In this document: positions 11,992-18,861 of the stretch, one piece after another
Layout of the letters: every line of letters begins with the position of its first letter
Position numbering within the stretch: the first letter of the stretch is position 1
IMG/VR virus record: IMGVR_UViG_3300049212_000028
Span: 1 to 25,596 of that record
DNA length: 25,596 bases
Direction: 5' to 3' (one strand)
DNA from: a virus
The notes under the pieces: generated by a model
What the model was told of the DNA's origin: nothing
The model's database searches: none
The model's input: the letters and a program-made list of their open reading frames with translations, nothing else
Made by a program: the position numbers and the translations under genes

Positions 11992-12164
11992 TCGAGCCGG
12001 CCGAAGTGGATGACATTGAAGACACCTGGCACCACGCCGGGCTGGTTGCCGAGATGGCGGTATGGAACATCGCCAATCGCGCGAAGGACCGTCATGACGA
12101 GCAGATCGACGCCATGCGCGTTCACAACGGAATGACGCTGGATGAATTCCTGGCTGGTCAATGA
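11988..12164 (+). CDS. Small acidic protein, 58 aa
   Basis: GTG 11988 overlaps the upstream TGA as GTGA, and its stop overlaps the replication gene start as ATGA. The product (MIEPAEVDDIEDTWHHAGLV then DRHDEQIDAMRVHNGMTLDE) is acidic and helical. No family recognised. The two-sided coupling is the main evidence. Confidence 0.65.
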   Translation: MIEPAEVDDIEDTWHHAGLVAEMAVWNIANRAKDRHDEQIDAMRVHNGMTLDEFLAGQ

Positions 12165-12838
12165 GCAATGACATCATGAATCGCGCATGGCCAATCCAGC
12201 TTCCTGTTCCAGAAAAGCTGATCCTGATGACGCTCTCGGATTATGCCAACGACGATGGTGAGTGCTTTCCGTCGATTGCTTCTATCGCTGAACGCGCCTG
12301 CATGGACGCGCGTCGCGTGTATCGACTGCTGAAGAATCTGGAGGGCGCCCAACAGATCAGTCGGCGGTCTCGGCCTGGGCACAGCACGGTGTATGTGATC
12401 CATCCAACCCCTGTCACCAGTGCCACCCCTGTCACACAGACCACTGGTCTAGGTGACATTCCACCCCTGTCACCACTGCCACCCACCCCTGTCACCACTG
12501 CCACCCCCATTACATTGAACCCTCAAGGAACCTCAGATTCCCGTAGGGCCGCAAGCGGCGGTCCGAATACTTCAGGCACCCGCGATCCTGCCGGTGAAGA
12601 GGCACTGCCTGAAAGCACACTCGACAAAGCGCTCTTTGCCGAGGCCAGGAAAATCTTCGGGTATTCCATCGGTGGTCAAGTCAATCGCGCGATTCGAGCC
12701 AAGGGCAAACCATGGGTCCATGGCGTGATTGAGGCTTGCCGGGGCAAGGACGAAGAGGCTGCAAGAGCCTACTTTGCCGCTGCTCTGCGTGGCGTTTCCA
12801 AGCCGGACGAAGCACAGCAACGCAAGGCCATCCCATGA
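12161..12838 (+). CDS. O-like replication initiation protein with N-terminal HTH
   Basis: 225 residues. Residues 1-80 form a HTH_36-type winged helix usual for phage replication initiators (PVPEKLILMTLSDYANDDGE then IASIAERACMDARRVYRLLK). Residues about 82-122 are a Pro/Thr/Val linker encoded by DNA repeats, and the C-terminal half (LFAEARKIFGYSIGGQVNRA) is the partner-binding part. It probably binds iterons in its own gene and loads the helicase encoded next (ATGA overlap). In lambda the same arrangement holds for gene O and ori. Confidence 0.85.
   Translation: MSNDIMNRAWPIQLPVPEKLILMTLSDYANDDGECFPSIASIAERACMDARRVYRLLKNLEGAQQISRRSRPGHSTVYVIHPTPVTSATPVTQTTGLGDIPPLSPLPPTPVTTATPITLNPQGTSDSRRAASGGPNTSGTRDPAGEEALPESTLDKALFAEARKIFGYSIGGQVNRAIRAKGKPWVHGVIEACRGKDEEAARAYFAAALRGVSKPDEAQQRKAIP
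12407..12514. repeat. Iteron cluster, candidate replication origin
   Basis: The 12-mer ACCCCTGTCACC occurs at 12407-12418, 12463-12474 and 12485-12496, with ACCCCTGTCACA at 12425-12436 and a degenerate copy ACCCCCATTACA at 12503-12514. An inverted core GGTGACA lies at 12452-12458. Copies extend to CACTGCC in two cases. Spacings are 18, 38, 22 and 18 nt. All lie inside the initiator gene, as lambda ori iterons do in O. Confidence 0.75.
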
Positions 12839-14568
12839 CGAAAACCTTTGCCGATTTCCGTATCGATTTACCCGGCGGCGCTTCTGGCGAAGTCGACGTG
12901 CTTTGCCCGGAATGCTCGCCGACCCGGAAGAAAAAACACGTTCGCTGCCTTGGCGTGAACGTCGAGAAAGGCACGTGGTTGTGTCAGCACTGTGGTTGGG
13001 CTGGCGGTCTCGGAACGGGCGCGCATCGAAACGACCAGCTGCATTGGCGCAAGCCTGTGTACGTTCGGCCGGAGGCGCCTGCGATCCCCGAAGGGCTCGA
13101 CGTGGGCATGGTGCAGTTCTTTGCGACGCGCGGCATTCCTGCCGGGGTCCTGCGTCGGAATCGCATCAGCACGCAACGGGTGTACATGCCGCAGGTGGAG
13201 GATCACGTCAAAGCGATCTGCTTCCCGTACTACCGGGGCGATCAGTACATCAACGCGAAGTATCGGGACCGCGAGAAAAACTTTCGAATGGAGGCTGGCG
13301 CGGAGCGAATCCTCTACGGCCTGAACGACATTGACCCGGCGCGCGTAGTGATCGTGGAAGGCGAGATCGACAAGCTTTCGGTGGAGGTGGCCGGCATCAC
13401 TTCGTGCGTGTCCGTTCCGGATGGCGCGCCAGCGATCAACGCGAAGAACTACGACAGCAAGTTCACGTTCCTTGAAGCTGATGCTGAGCGATTGGAGGCG
13501 GTCAAGGAATGGATCATCGCTGTCGACAACGATCCGCCTGGCACCCGGCTTGAGGAAGAACTGGTGCGCCGTTTCGGCGTTGGGAAGTGCAAGCGCGTGG
13601 TATGGCCGGAGGGCTGCAAGGATGCGAACGACGTGCTTGTCCAGCACGGCTCGGAAGTGCTCGCCGAGTGCATTCGACAGGCTGAGGAGTTCCCGATCCA
13701 AGGCGTTATCTACGGTCACCAGCTCGCGAAAGAAATCGAGTTGCTATACGCGGAAGGCGAGTCGCGCGGTGTATCGACGGGCTGGCCCAGCATGGACACG
13801 TGCTACACGGTCCAGCCCGGCGAGGTGACAGTAATCACTGGCACGCCGGGCTCAGGCAAGAGCAACTGGCTGGACGCGCTATTGGTCAATCTGGCGCGAG
13901 ATCACCGTTGGATTGTCCCCATGTTCTCGCCCGAAAACTCACCACTGAAGCGCCATATGTCGCGCCTGATGGAGAAATACGTCCGCGAACCGTTTCGCCA
14001 TGGACCAAGTCGGCGAATGTCTCCGGAGCGGCGTGAGGAAGCGCTTGAATGGTGCAGCTGGCACTTCCCGATGATCATGCCCGAGGACGAGGAAGACTGG
14101 ACGCTGGAGAACATTTTCAAGATCGCACAGGCGTTGATCCTTCGTCACGGTATCCGCGGGCTGGTCATCGATCCGTGGAACGAGCTTGAGCACATCCGGC
14201 CGGCGCACCTGAGCGAGTCGGAGTACATCGGCCTGAGCTTGAAGAAGGTTCGCCAGTTCGCGCGCCGTACCAAGTTGCACGTCTGGATCGTGGCACATCC
14301 CGCGAAGCTCTATCGGACCAAGGAAGGCACGTACCCAATGCCATCGCTGTACGACATCAGTGGCTCGGCCAATTGGTACAACAAGCCAGACAACGGGCTG
14401 GTGATCTATCGCGACAAGGGAAATCCAGAGGCGCCCGTCGAAGTTTACACACAAAAAATCCGTGAGCGCAGCACCGGCGAGATCGGGCAAACGAACTTCA
14501 AGTACAACAAGGTGCTCGCAGATTATGAGGAGTACGTGGTTCGCGATACATGGGGGTCTGCGTCATGA
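12835..14568 (+). CDS. Bifunctional primase-helicase (T7 gp4 / Twinkle type)
   Basis: 577 residues, ATG 12835 overlapping the initiator stop. An N-terminal zinc knuckle (CPEC at 24-27, CQHC at 50-53) is followed by a TOPRIM primase domain with EGEID at 175-179 and DND at 231-233. The RecA-like helicase domain has Walker A GTPGSGKS (336-343), a Walker B segment LVIDPWNE (443-450) and a VAHP motif near 487. It unwinds the fork and primes synthesis, so the phage supplies both activities. Length matches T7 gp4 (566 aa). No phage DNA polymerase is seen in the window. Confidence 0.95.
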   Translation: MTKTFADFRIDLPGGASGEVDVLCPECSPTRKKKHVRCLGVNVEKGTWLCQHCGWAGGLGTGAHRNDQLHWRKPVYVRPEAPAIPEGLDVGMVQFFATRGIPAGVLRRNRISTQRVYMPQVEDHVKAICFPYYRGDQYINAKYRDREKNFRMEAGAERILYGLNDIDPARVVIVEGEIDKLSVEVAGITSCVSVPDGAPAINAKNYDSKFTFLEADAERLEAVKEWIIAVDNDPPGTRLEEELVRRFGVGKCKRVVWPEGCKDANDVLVQHGSEVLAECIRQAEEFPIQGVIYGHQLAKEIELLYAEGESRGVSTGWPSMDTCYTVQPGEVTVITGTPGSGKSNWLDALLVNLARDHRWIVPMFSPENSPLKRHMSRLMEKYVREPFRHGPSRRMSPERREEALEWCSWHFPMIMPEDEEDWTLENIFKIAQALILRHGIRGLVIDPWNELEHIRPAHLSESEYIGLSLKKVRQFARRTKLHVWIVAHPAKLYRTKEGTYPMPSLYDISGSANWYNKPDNGLVIYRDKGNPEAPVEVYTQKIRERSTGEIGQTNFKYNKVLADYEEYVVRDTWGSAS

Positions 14569-14681
14569 AACCCCGCTGGCGCTGGGACTGGCGACGCAAC
14601 TGGTGGGAGCGGAGCGCTGATGGTTGGGTTGAGAAACGATGGGGTCAGTGGTCGATCAAAGCGAGACGCAAATGCGCATAA
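14565..14681 (+). CDS. Tryptophan-rich basic micro-protein, 38 aa
   Basis: ATG 14565 overlaps the primase stop as ATGA. Eight of 38 residues are tryptophan (MKPRWRWDWRRNWWERSADG then WVEKRWGQWSIKARRKCA), alternating with arginine. Such composition is seen in small phage open frames of unknown role and resembles membrane-active or nucleic-acid-binding peptides. The next gene starts inside it at 14672. Confidence 0.6.
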   Translation: MKPRWRWDWRRNWWERSADGWVEKRWGQWSIKARRKCA

Positions 14682-14848
14682 CCGACATAAAGCACTGCTG
14701 CAAATGTCATTGCCACAAGCCTCGAACCGACTTTAGCGATTCGTGGGCGACGAAGGACGGAAAGCAGTCCTGGTGTAAGCAATGCACGAAGTTATATCGC
14801 GCAGCTAAGAAAGCCTCGAAAGAGATTCACGTGGATCCAATCACATGA
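14672..14848 (+). CDS. Small CxxC/CxxC zinc protein, 58 aa
   Basis: ATG 14672 (MRITDIKHCCKCHCHKPRTD) is preferred to the in-frame ATG at 14639 because it couples to the end of the Trp-rich gene; neither has a strong ribosome binding site. CCKC and, after DGKQSW, CKQC form the same zinc knuckle seen in the left-arm protein at 4738-5049. The tail is basic (KLYRAAKKASKE). Nucleic-acid binding is likely; nuclease activity is not evident at this size. Confidence 0.75.
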   Translation: MRITDIKHCCKCHCHKPRTDFSDSWATKDGKQSWCKQCTKLYRAAKKASKEIHVDPIT

Positions 14849-14931
14849 AACGTCAGCTTACCAAGCTCGAATGTGTGCTCTGTTGCGTCATCGCCTTCGT
14901 GGTCGGTTTCGTAGCAGTGGTGCTGTGGTGA
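14845..14931 (+). CDS. Single-helix membrane micro-protein, 28 aa
   Basis: ATG 14845 overlaps the upstream TGA, and its own TGA overlaps the next GTG. A basic head (MKRQLTK) is followed by one hydrophobic helix (CVLCCVIAFVVGFVAVVLW). It should insert in the inner membrane, N-terminus inside. Far too small for a normal holin and not near lysis genes. Function unknown. Confidence 0.6.
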   Translation: MKRQLTKLECVLCCVIAFVVGFVAVVLW

Positions 14932-15119
14932 AACAGCTTCGCAGCAACCAAGGCGCCTGGGCTAGTAGTGAGCAATCAGCGCGCTTGGCGGTGAGCGCAT
15001 CAGTGGATCGAGACACGTTGATTGCATCCATCGTCGCTGGGATGCGAGCGAAGGAGCGGGCGAAGGCCGGCCGACCCTCGGATTACCAGCGCAAGCGTCA
15101 AAGGCGGAGGGCGCGATGA
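14928..15119 (+). CDS. Small basic protein, 63 aa
   Basis: GTG 14928 overlaps the upstream TGA (GTGA), and the stop overlaps the next ATG. The body (SARLAVSASVDRDTLIASIV) is followed by a strongly basic tail (DYQRKRQRRRAR), suggesting nucleic-acid binding. Family not recognised. Confidence 0.68.
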   Translation: MKQLRSNQGAWASSEQSARLAVSASVDRDTLIASIVAGMRAKERAKAGRPSDYQRKRQRRRAR

Positions 15120-15322
15120 GCAAAAGATGGGCTTTTGTGATTGATGGGACCAAGCAAATCCTGCTGGCGAACTCGGACAGCGGGGTCATGGCGTTCACTC
15201 TGGCTAACCGCTACATCGTGATTTCCTGCGATGGAACTTGGAATTGGCAGAGTGTGGATCTCGTGCACCCAGAGGAGCCAGCGGAACCGGGCGATACCGA
15301 ACGCCAGGAACAAACCACATGA
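15116..15322 (+). CDS. Hypothetical beta-rich protein, 68 aa
   Basis: ATG 15116 with ATGA overlap upstream and downstream. The sequence (AFVIDGTKQILLANSDSGVM then YIVISCDGTWNWQSVDLV) predicts a small beta-sheet domain with a disordered, proline/glutamate-rich tail. No known family. Confidence 0.72.
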   Translation: MSKRWAFVIDGTKQILLANSDSGVMAFTLANRYIVISCDGTWNWQSVDLVHPEEPAEPGDTERQEQTT

Positions 15323-15519
15323 GCGAGCAAGCGCCGACAAAGGATCTGAGCATGGCCATGGAATGCCGAATTCTGGGATGCCAGCGTAGCGCCGCTGTCG
15401 ATCGCATCCAAGAGTTGCGCGAACAGAACGCCGCGCTCATGGCCGAGTGTGCGCACTACCGAGAAAAGCTTCGCGAACTATCCAGCGCCGCCGCTGCTGC
15501 GCTTACGGTGAAGCCATGA
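15319..15519 (+). CDS. Short coiled-coil protein with MECR/GC motif (right-arm paralogue)
   Basis: 66 residues, start ATG 15319 (ATGA overlap with upstream stop). MECRILGCQRSAA is followed by IQELREQNAALMAECAHYRE, closely related to the left-arm 1690-1890 product of the same length. Found in both early operons on opposite strands, so it would be made from both PL and PR. Coiled coil suggests dimerisation. Function unknown. Confidence 0.85.
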   Translation: MSEQAPTKDLSMAMECRILGCQRSAAVDRIQELREQNAALMAECAHYREKLRELSSAAAAALTVKP

Positions 15520-16049
15520 CCGACCCAGTCCCGTCGAAGAAGCGAGACATCGCGGACGACCTGCTGGAAGCGGTCACGGTGCTGGGCGAGCCGTCCCATC
15601 GTGAGGCCGTGGCAGGAACCATTGGCCGCGCTGCCGGCGTGATCAATCGCCTCCGCAGCGATCTGGAGGAACTGCACGACGCGCACGACACGCTAGAGCG
15701 CAAACTCGACAGCTGCGGCGTCGAGTGCTCGGCAACCATGAAGAGCCTGCTGGCAGAGAACGAACGCCTTCGCACCACCCTGACCGGCATCTCCACCTGC
15801 AGCACCTGCGAGGCGTGCCGGGGCGCGGCGCAGAGGGCGTTGGGCGGAGAACCGACGAAGGGGTGCGCGACCAAGTTTGAAGTTGGCGACCGTGTTCAAT
15901 GGACCAACCATCTGAATAACACCTTTCGCGGGATGGTCCGCCATGTGAACCCGGACCCTCACGTCATAGTGCAGTTCGACGACGGAACACTGCGTAGTTT
16001 CACGGAATCCGAACTGCGAGCCGCCCAACCTCCGGGAGATGTCGGTTGA
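15516..16049 (+). CDS. Coiled-coil protein with cysteine cluster and SH3-like end, 177 aa
   Basis: ATG 15516 overlaps the upstream TGA. Residues 30-100 are helical with heptad-like segments (RLRSDLEELHDAHDTLERKL), followed by CSTCEAC, which could bind a metal. The C-terminus (FEVGDRVQWTNHLNNTFRGM then VIVQFDDGTLRSFTESEL) is like a small SH3/KOW-type beta barrel, a fold used for nucleic-acid or protein contact. No catalytic residues are seen. Its stop overlaps the TTG of the nuclease-like gene. Confidence 0.75.
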   Translation: MTDPVPSKKRDIADDLLEAVTVLGEPSHREAVAGTIGRAAGVINRLRSDLEELHDAHDTLERKLDSCGVECSATMKSLLAENERLRTTLTGISTCSTCEACRGAAQRALGGEPTKGCATKFEVGDRVQWTNHLNNTFRGMVRHVNPDPHVIVQFDDGTLRSFTESELRAAQPPGDVG

Positions 16050-16357
16050 GCGAGCTGTCCGACATCCTCAGCATTCAATTGCGCGCCCTGAAGATCGAGC
16101 ACCAGCGCGAAGCCAAGCTCATTCCCGGCCGGCGATTCCGCACGGACATTTTCATCCCTCCCGTGCTGGTCTGCGAATGCGATGGCGCCACCTGGAGCGG
16201 TGGCCGACATACGCGAGGGCAGGGCGTCGAGGACGATTGCGAGAAGCAGAACTTGCTAGTGACGCTGGGCTACCGGCCCATGCGCTTCACCAAGCAGCAA
16301 ATCAAGCTGGGCTGGGCAGCGGCCTGGATTCAAGCGGCTATGAAGGTGACGCAATGA
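16046..16357 (+). CDS. PD-(D/E)XK/VSR-like phage endonuclease domain protein
   Basis: 103 residues, TTG start at 16046 overlapping the upstream stop (TTGA); the residues before MSEL do not extend it. RRFRTDIFIPPVLVCECDGA supplies the D...ExD core, followed by GGRHTRGQGVEDDCEKQNLL and GYRPMRFT, the sequence order of small phage nucleases of the VSR/DUF559 type. In this place, just before the late regulator, lambda-like phages often have a Holliday-junction resolvase; that role is inferred. Confidence 0.75.
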   Translation: MSELSDILSIQLRALKIEHQREAKLIPGRRFRTDIFIPPVLVCECDGATWSGGRHTRGQGVEDDCEKQNLLVTLGYRPMRFTKQQIKLGWAAAWIQAAMKVTQ

Positions 16358-16767
16358 ACGCTGTGGCCATTGTCGACCGTAGCGCCGAACGTTACGAACT
16401 CCAGGGCATCAGGTACGAGCTCAACGTCTGGGGGCGGTGGATCGAAAAGCATATGGACTTCGAAGGTTATCCAGGTATCAGCGCGCTGGAGGCTTGGCGA
16501 GCTGGCCGCGGCGGCGGTTCACCCGGGCACAAGATTCTGTGCTTGGATATGCCGGATATGGTTTACGCGGTGCATGCGCGCTGGCTGCAGGTGTTAACTG
16601 AGTATGAGCGTGAGGCTGTTTGGATCTGGTTCGTGATTCGGGTGAAGCCAGATGGAACACTCTGGCCGATCGATCACAAGTGCAAGAAAGCTGGCATCAC
16701 AGAAGAGGCATTGCGTAAGCGGGTGAGTCGGGCGTGCCGGAGACTTGCCGGGTTACCTGTTGATTGA
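16354..16767 (+). CDS. Q-like late antiterminator / regulator candidate
   Basis: 137 residues, ATG 16354 (ATGA overlap). It is the last gene before the late region. The N-terminal part (YELNVWGRWIEKHMDFEGYP) and the C-terminal HTH-like helix pair (CKKAGITEEALRKRVSRACR) resemble small phage late regulators (Q of lambdoid phages, ArpU-like, sigma region 4-like). It is followed at once by a promoter-terminator pair, the architecture Q proteins act on. The family call is moderate because sequence in this group diverges strongly. Confidence 0.65.
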   Translation: MNAVAIVDRSAERYELQGIRYELNVWGRWIEKHMDFEGYPGISALEAWRAGRGGGSPGHKILCLDMPDMVYAVHARWLQVLTEYEREAVWIWFVIRVKPDGTLWPIDHKCKKAGITEEALRKRVSRACRRLAGLPVD

Positions 16768-16769
16768 TA

Positions 16770-16798
16770 TTGCCTTGCCGTCACAGAAAGGATATATA
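16770..16798 (+). promoter_or_regulatory. Candidate late promoter (PR'-like)
   Basis: -35 TTGCCT (16770-16775) and -10 TATATA (16793-16798) with a 17-nt spacer, starting just after the Q-like gene stop. The expected start near 16805 is only about 25 nt upstream of an intrinsic terminator. Confidence 0.5.
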
Positions 16799-16828
16799 GC
16801 AACTCAGTCTCACAAACTGTCACCAGAA

Positions 16829-16865
16829 CCCTGCCCGGCGAAAAGCTCGGCGGGGTTTTCTTTTT
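16829..16865 (+). terminator. Intrinsic terminator in front of the late genes
   Basis: A GC-rich stem formed by CCCTGCCCG (16829-16837, one wobble and one bulged C) with CGGCGGGG (16848-16855), then TTTTCTTTTT. It sits between the probable late promoter and the first late gene. Confidence 0.8.
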
Positions 16866-16956
16866 GTGGCCCCACCCGCCCGTCACTACGACACACGCTG
16901 CACATTGAGTTGCACGAGGCGGACTTTGGGGCCATCCATTTCTGGAGCCCCACCGC

Positions 16957-17538
16957 ATGCGACCAAACTTCGCTGCCGCCATTGTGGCGGTCGGGCTGTG
17001 CCTGATCGTTACGGGCATCGCAAGAGCGGCCGTGACCAACGCCTATTGGCGCGTCGATCTGAACCAGGGCACGTCCATCATTGCGTACGGGCAGGGCGCC
17101 ACCGAACAGGCTGCATGGGACGACTGCTATCGGCTCCAGGCGATCACCCGGGCGATGACTGCCGCCGAGACGCGGAAGATTGCCGTTGCGGCGGTGAGCA
17201 CGAGCGTAGTGCGTTGGTGCAAAAATCCAATGCGTTACGCGACGGTGAGCCCGGATCCGGTTGCGCCAGTGCCGATCACGGACACCGCGACGCTGAGCTG
17301 GATACCGCCGACACAGAACACAGACGGCAGTGCGCTCAGTAATCTGGCCGGCTACCGAATCCATTATGGATCGAGTGCCGGAGCGCTGACCCAAACGATC
17401 CAAGTCGCTGACCCGGCGATTGTCCGGTACATCATCAGCAACCTCTCGCCCGGCAGCTACTATTTCGCCGTTCGTGCCTACCGATCGGATGGCGTCGAGA
17501 GCGAGCTGTCTCGGGTTGTGACAAAGACGATCCTGTGA
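16957..17538 (+). CDS. Secreted protein with signal peptide and Fn3-like domain, 193 aa
   Basis: ATG 16957. A Sec signal peptide is clear: Arg at 2, hydrophobic 5-19 (FAAAIVAVGLCLIVTG), cleavage after ARA near 24. The middle has two cysteines (WDDCYRLQAI, VVRWCKNP). Residues about 110-193 form a fibronectin III fold (ATLSWIPPTQNTDGSALSNL then YYFAVRAYRSDGVESELSRV). A Sec-exported protein at the start of a phage late operon is unusual; it may act in the periplasm or at the cell surface. It is coupled by GTGA to the next gene. Confidence 0.8.
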   Translation: MRPNFAAAIVAVGLCLIVTGIARAAVTNAYWRVDLNQGTSIIAYGQGATEQAAWDDCYRLQAITRAMTAAETRKIAVAAVSTSVVRWCKNPMRYATVSPDPVAPVPITDTATLSWIPPTQNTDGSALSNLAGYRIHYGSSAGALTQTIQVADPAIVRYIISNLSPGSYYFAVRAYRSDGVESELSRVVTKTIL

Positions 17539-18860
17539 GCACGCTGTCTCGAGTCATTTACGACCTTGACTCGACGCCGCCTACAGCGCCGTTGTCACTG
17601 ACGGCTACAGCGCTATCGCAAACGACGATCCGGATTTCCTGGGGCGCCTCCACTGATACGGGAGGCTCTGGCCTCGCCGGCTATCGGGTGTATCGCTCCA
17701 CTACGAGCGGCGGCACCTATACGCAGGTTGGCAGCGACCTGAGCGTGGCATCGCTGAGCTACGACGACACCGGCCTTAGCGCTGGTCAAACGCGTTTCTA
17801 TCGGGTGGCTGCCCTCGACGGAAATGGAAACGTCGGCTCGCAATCTTCGATTGCAAGCGCCACGACTCAGGCAAGTAGCGGTGGCAGTAGTCTATTCGTT
17901 GCGGATTTCTCAAATCCGAACGCGAATGGCATCACGACCGGATACAACTTTGCTAATCGCCGTGCGTTTTCGAATACCGGCGAACAGCAGGACGGCGTCA
18001 CCAATTTCACTATCACGCATCTGCCAACAGGCGGGCGCTTTGGCGGCCCCGCAGCGCGTATCACCTTCCTCGCCGGTCGCTATCAGTATGTAGCAGGTTG
18101 GGTGTGCCCGACGCTTTCACAAACCTGGAATGCGGGAGACAAGCGATACCTGCGCTTCCGGATGCGTATCGCTGACGATGTGCGATGGACCAGCGATAAC
18201 GCGATCAAGCTGATTGATGACCGAGGCGGTGATAGTGGAGGCGGTGAGCGCACCATCCTCTATTACCGAGGTCCGTACGCGTTATCTGGTGGAGGCGGCG
18301 CCATTGGGTGGCAGGCAAATGTCGACGGTACCGGATACTCGGATACGGGAGTACAGAATACTCGGGTGCTCCCTGCGTATTGGGGCCTGAGTGGCAACCT
18401 CAACTCATGGGGACACGCAGGTATCTATCCGACGTATGAGAACTACGGCGAGTTTGGCTGTCTGACAGCCAACAATCAGATCGGTTTCCGCTGCTGCGAT
18501 CCGGTGCTGGTGAGCTACGGAAACAAAGCGGGATGCCCCGCCAATCCGAATGGCACGTCACAATCGAGTACCGGAGGCTGGCTTGAAGTGCAGCTCGAAC
18601 AAACCTACGCGACAAGCAACATTGTTTATTTCAAGCAATGGATCAATAACAACAATTACGCGACTCCAAGCTCGATCATTCGTGTATTCAACGTTGGGGT
18701 CGAGAATCCAGGATTGAATGGCGCGGGCTGGAACAACGGCGTGAATCTCGCGGCGTACGTCGATGGAGGTAGCGGGACTCACAACGAGCAGAATCATTCG
18801 CTAGATTTCGAGAGTTTCGAGATTTCGCGATCGTTCGACTCGGCGTGGTTTAGAGGCTGA
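17535..18860 (+). CDS. Fn3 plus lectin/lyase-like beta-sandwich protein, 441 aa
   Basis: GTG 17535 overlapping the upstream TGA. Residues 14-110 are an Fn3 domain (TPPTAPLSLTATALSQTTIR, ISWGASTDTGGSGLAGYRVY, ending near ASATTQ). The remaining about 320 residues resemble a concanavalin-like jelly roll, as in polysaccharide lyases or carbohydrate-binding modules (GGRFGGPAARITFLAGRYQY, WLEVQLEQTYATSNIVYFKQ). It could be a virion adhesin or depolymerase acting on surface polysaccharide. No catalytic residues can be assigned by eye. Confidence 0.75.
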   Translation: MSTLSRVIYDLDSTPPTAPLSLTATALSQTTIRISWGASTDTGGSGLAGYRVYRSTTSGGTYTQVGSDLSVASLSYDDTGLSAGQTRFYRVAALDGNGNVGSQSSIASATTQASSGGSSLFVADFSNPNANGITTGYNFANRRAFSNTGEQQDGVTNFTITHLPTGGRFGGPAARITFLAGRYQYVAGWVCPTLSQTWNAGDKRYLRFRMRIADDVRWTSDNAIKLIDDRGGDSGGGERTILYYRGPYALSGGGGAIGWQANVDGTGYSDTGVQNTRVLPAYWGLSGNLNSWGHAGIYPTYENYGEFGCLTANNQIGFRCCDPVLVSYGNKAGCPANPNGTSQSSTGGWLEVQLEQTYATSNIVYFKQWINNNNYATPSSIIRVFNVGVENPGLNGAGWNNGVNLAAYVDGGSGTHNEQNHSLDFESFEISRSFDSAWFRG

Positions 18861-18861
18861 C

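Noticed and set aside
12407-12514. CRISPR-like repeat array
   Set aside because: The repeats are 12 nt with spacers of 6-26 nt inside a coding frame; iterons explain them and no cas gene is present.
12868-13719. 283-aa minus-strand frame inside the primase-helicase
   Set aside because: Shadow of a gene whose zinc, TOPRIM and Walker motifs are intact on the plus strand.
13939-14490. 183-aa minus-strand frame in the helicase domain
   Set aside because: Antisense shadow, no ribosome binding site and no recognisable domain.
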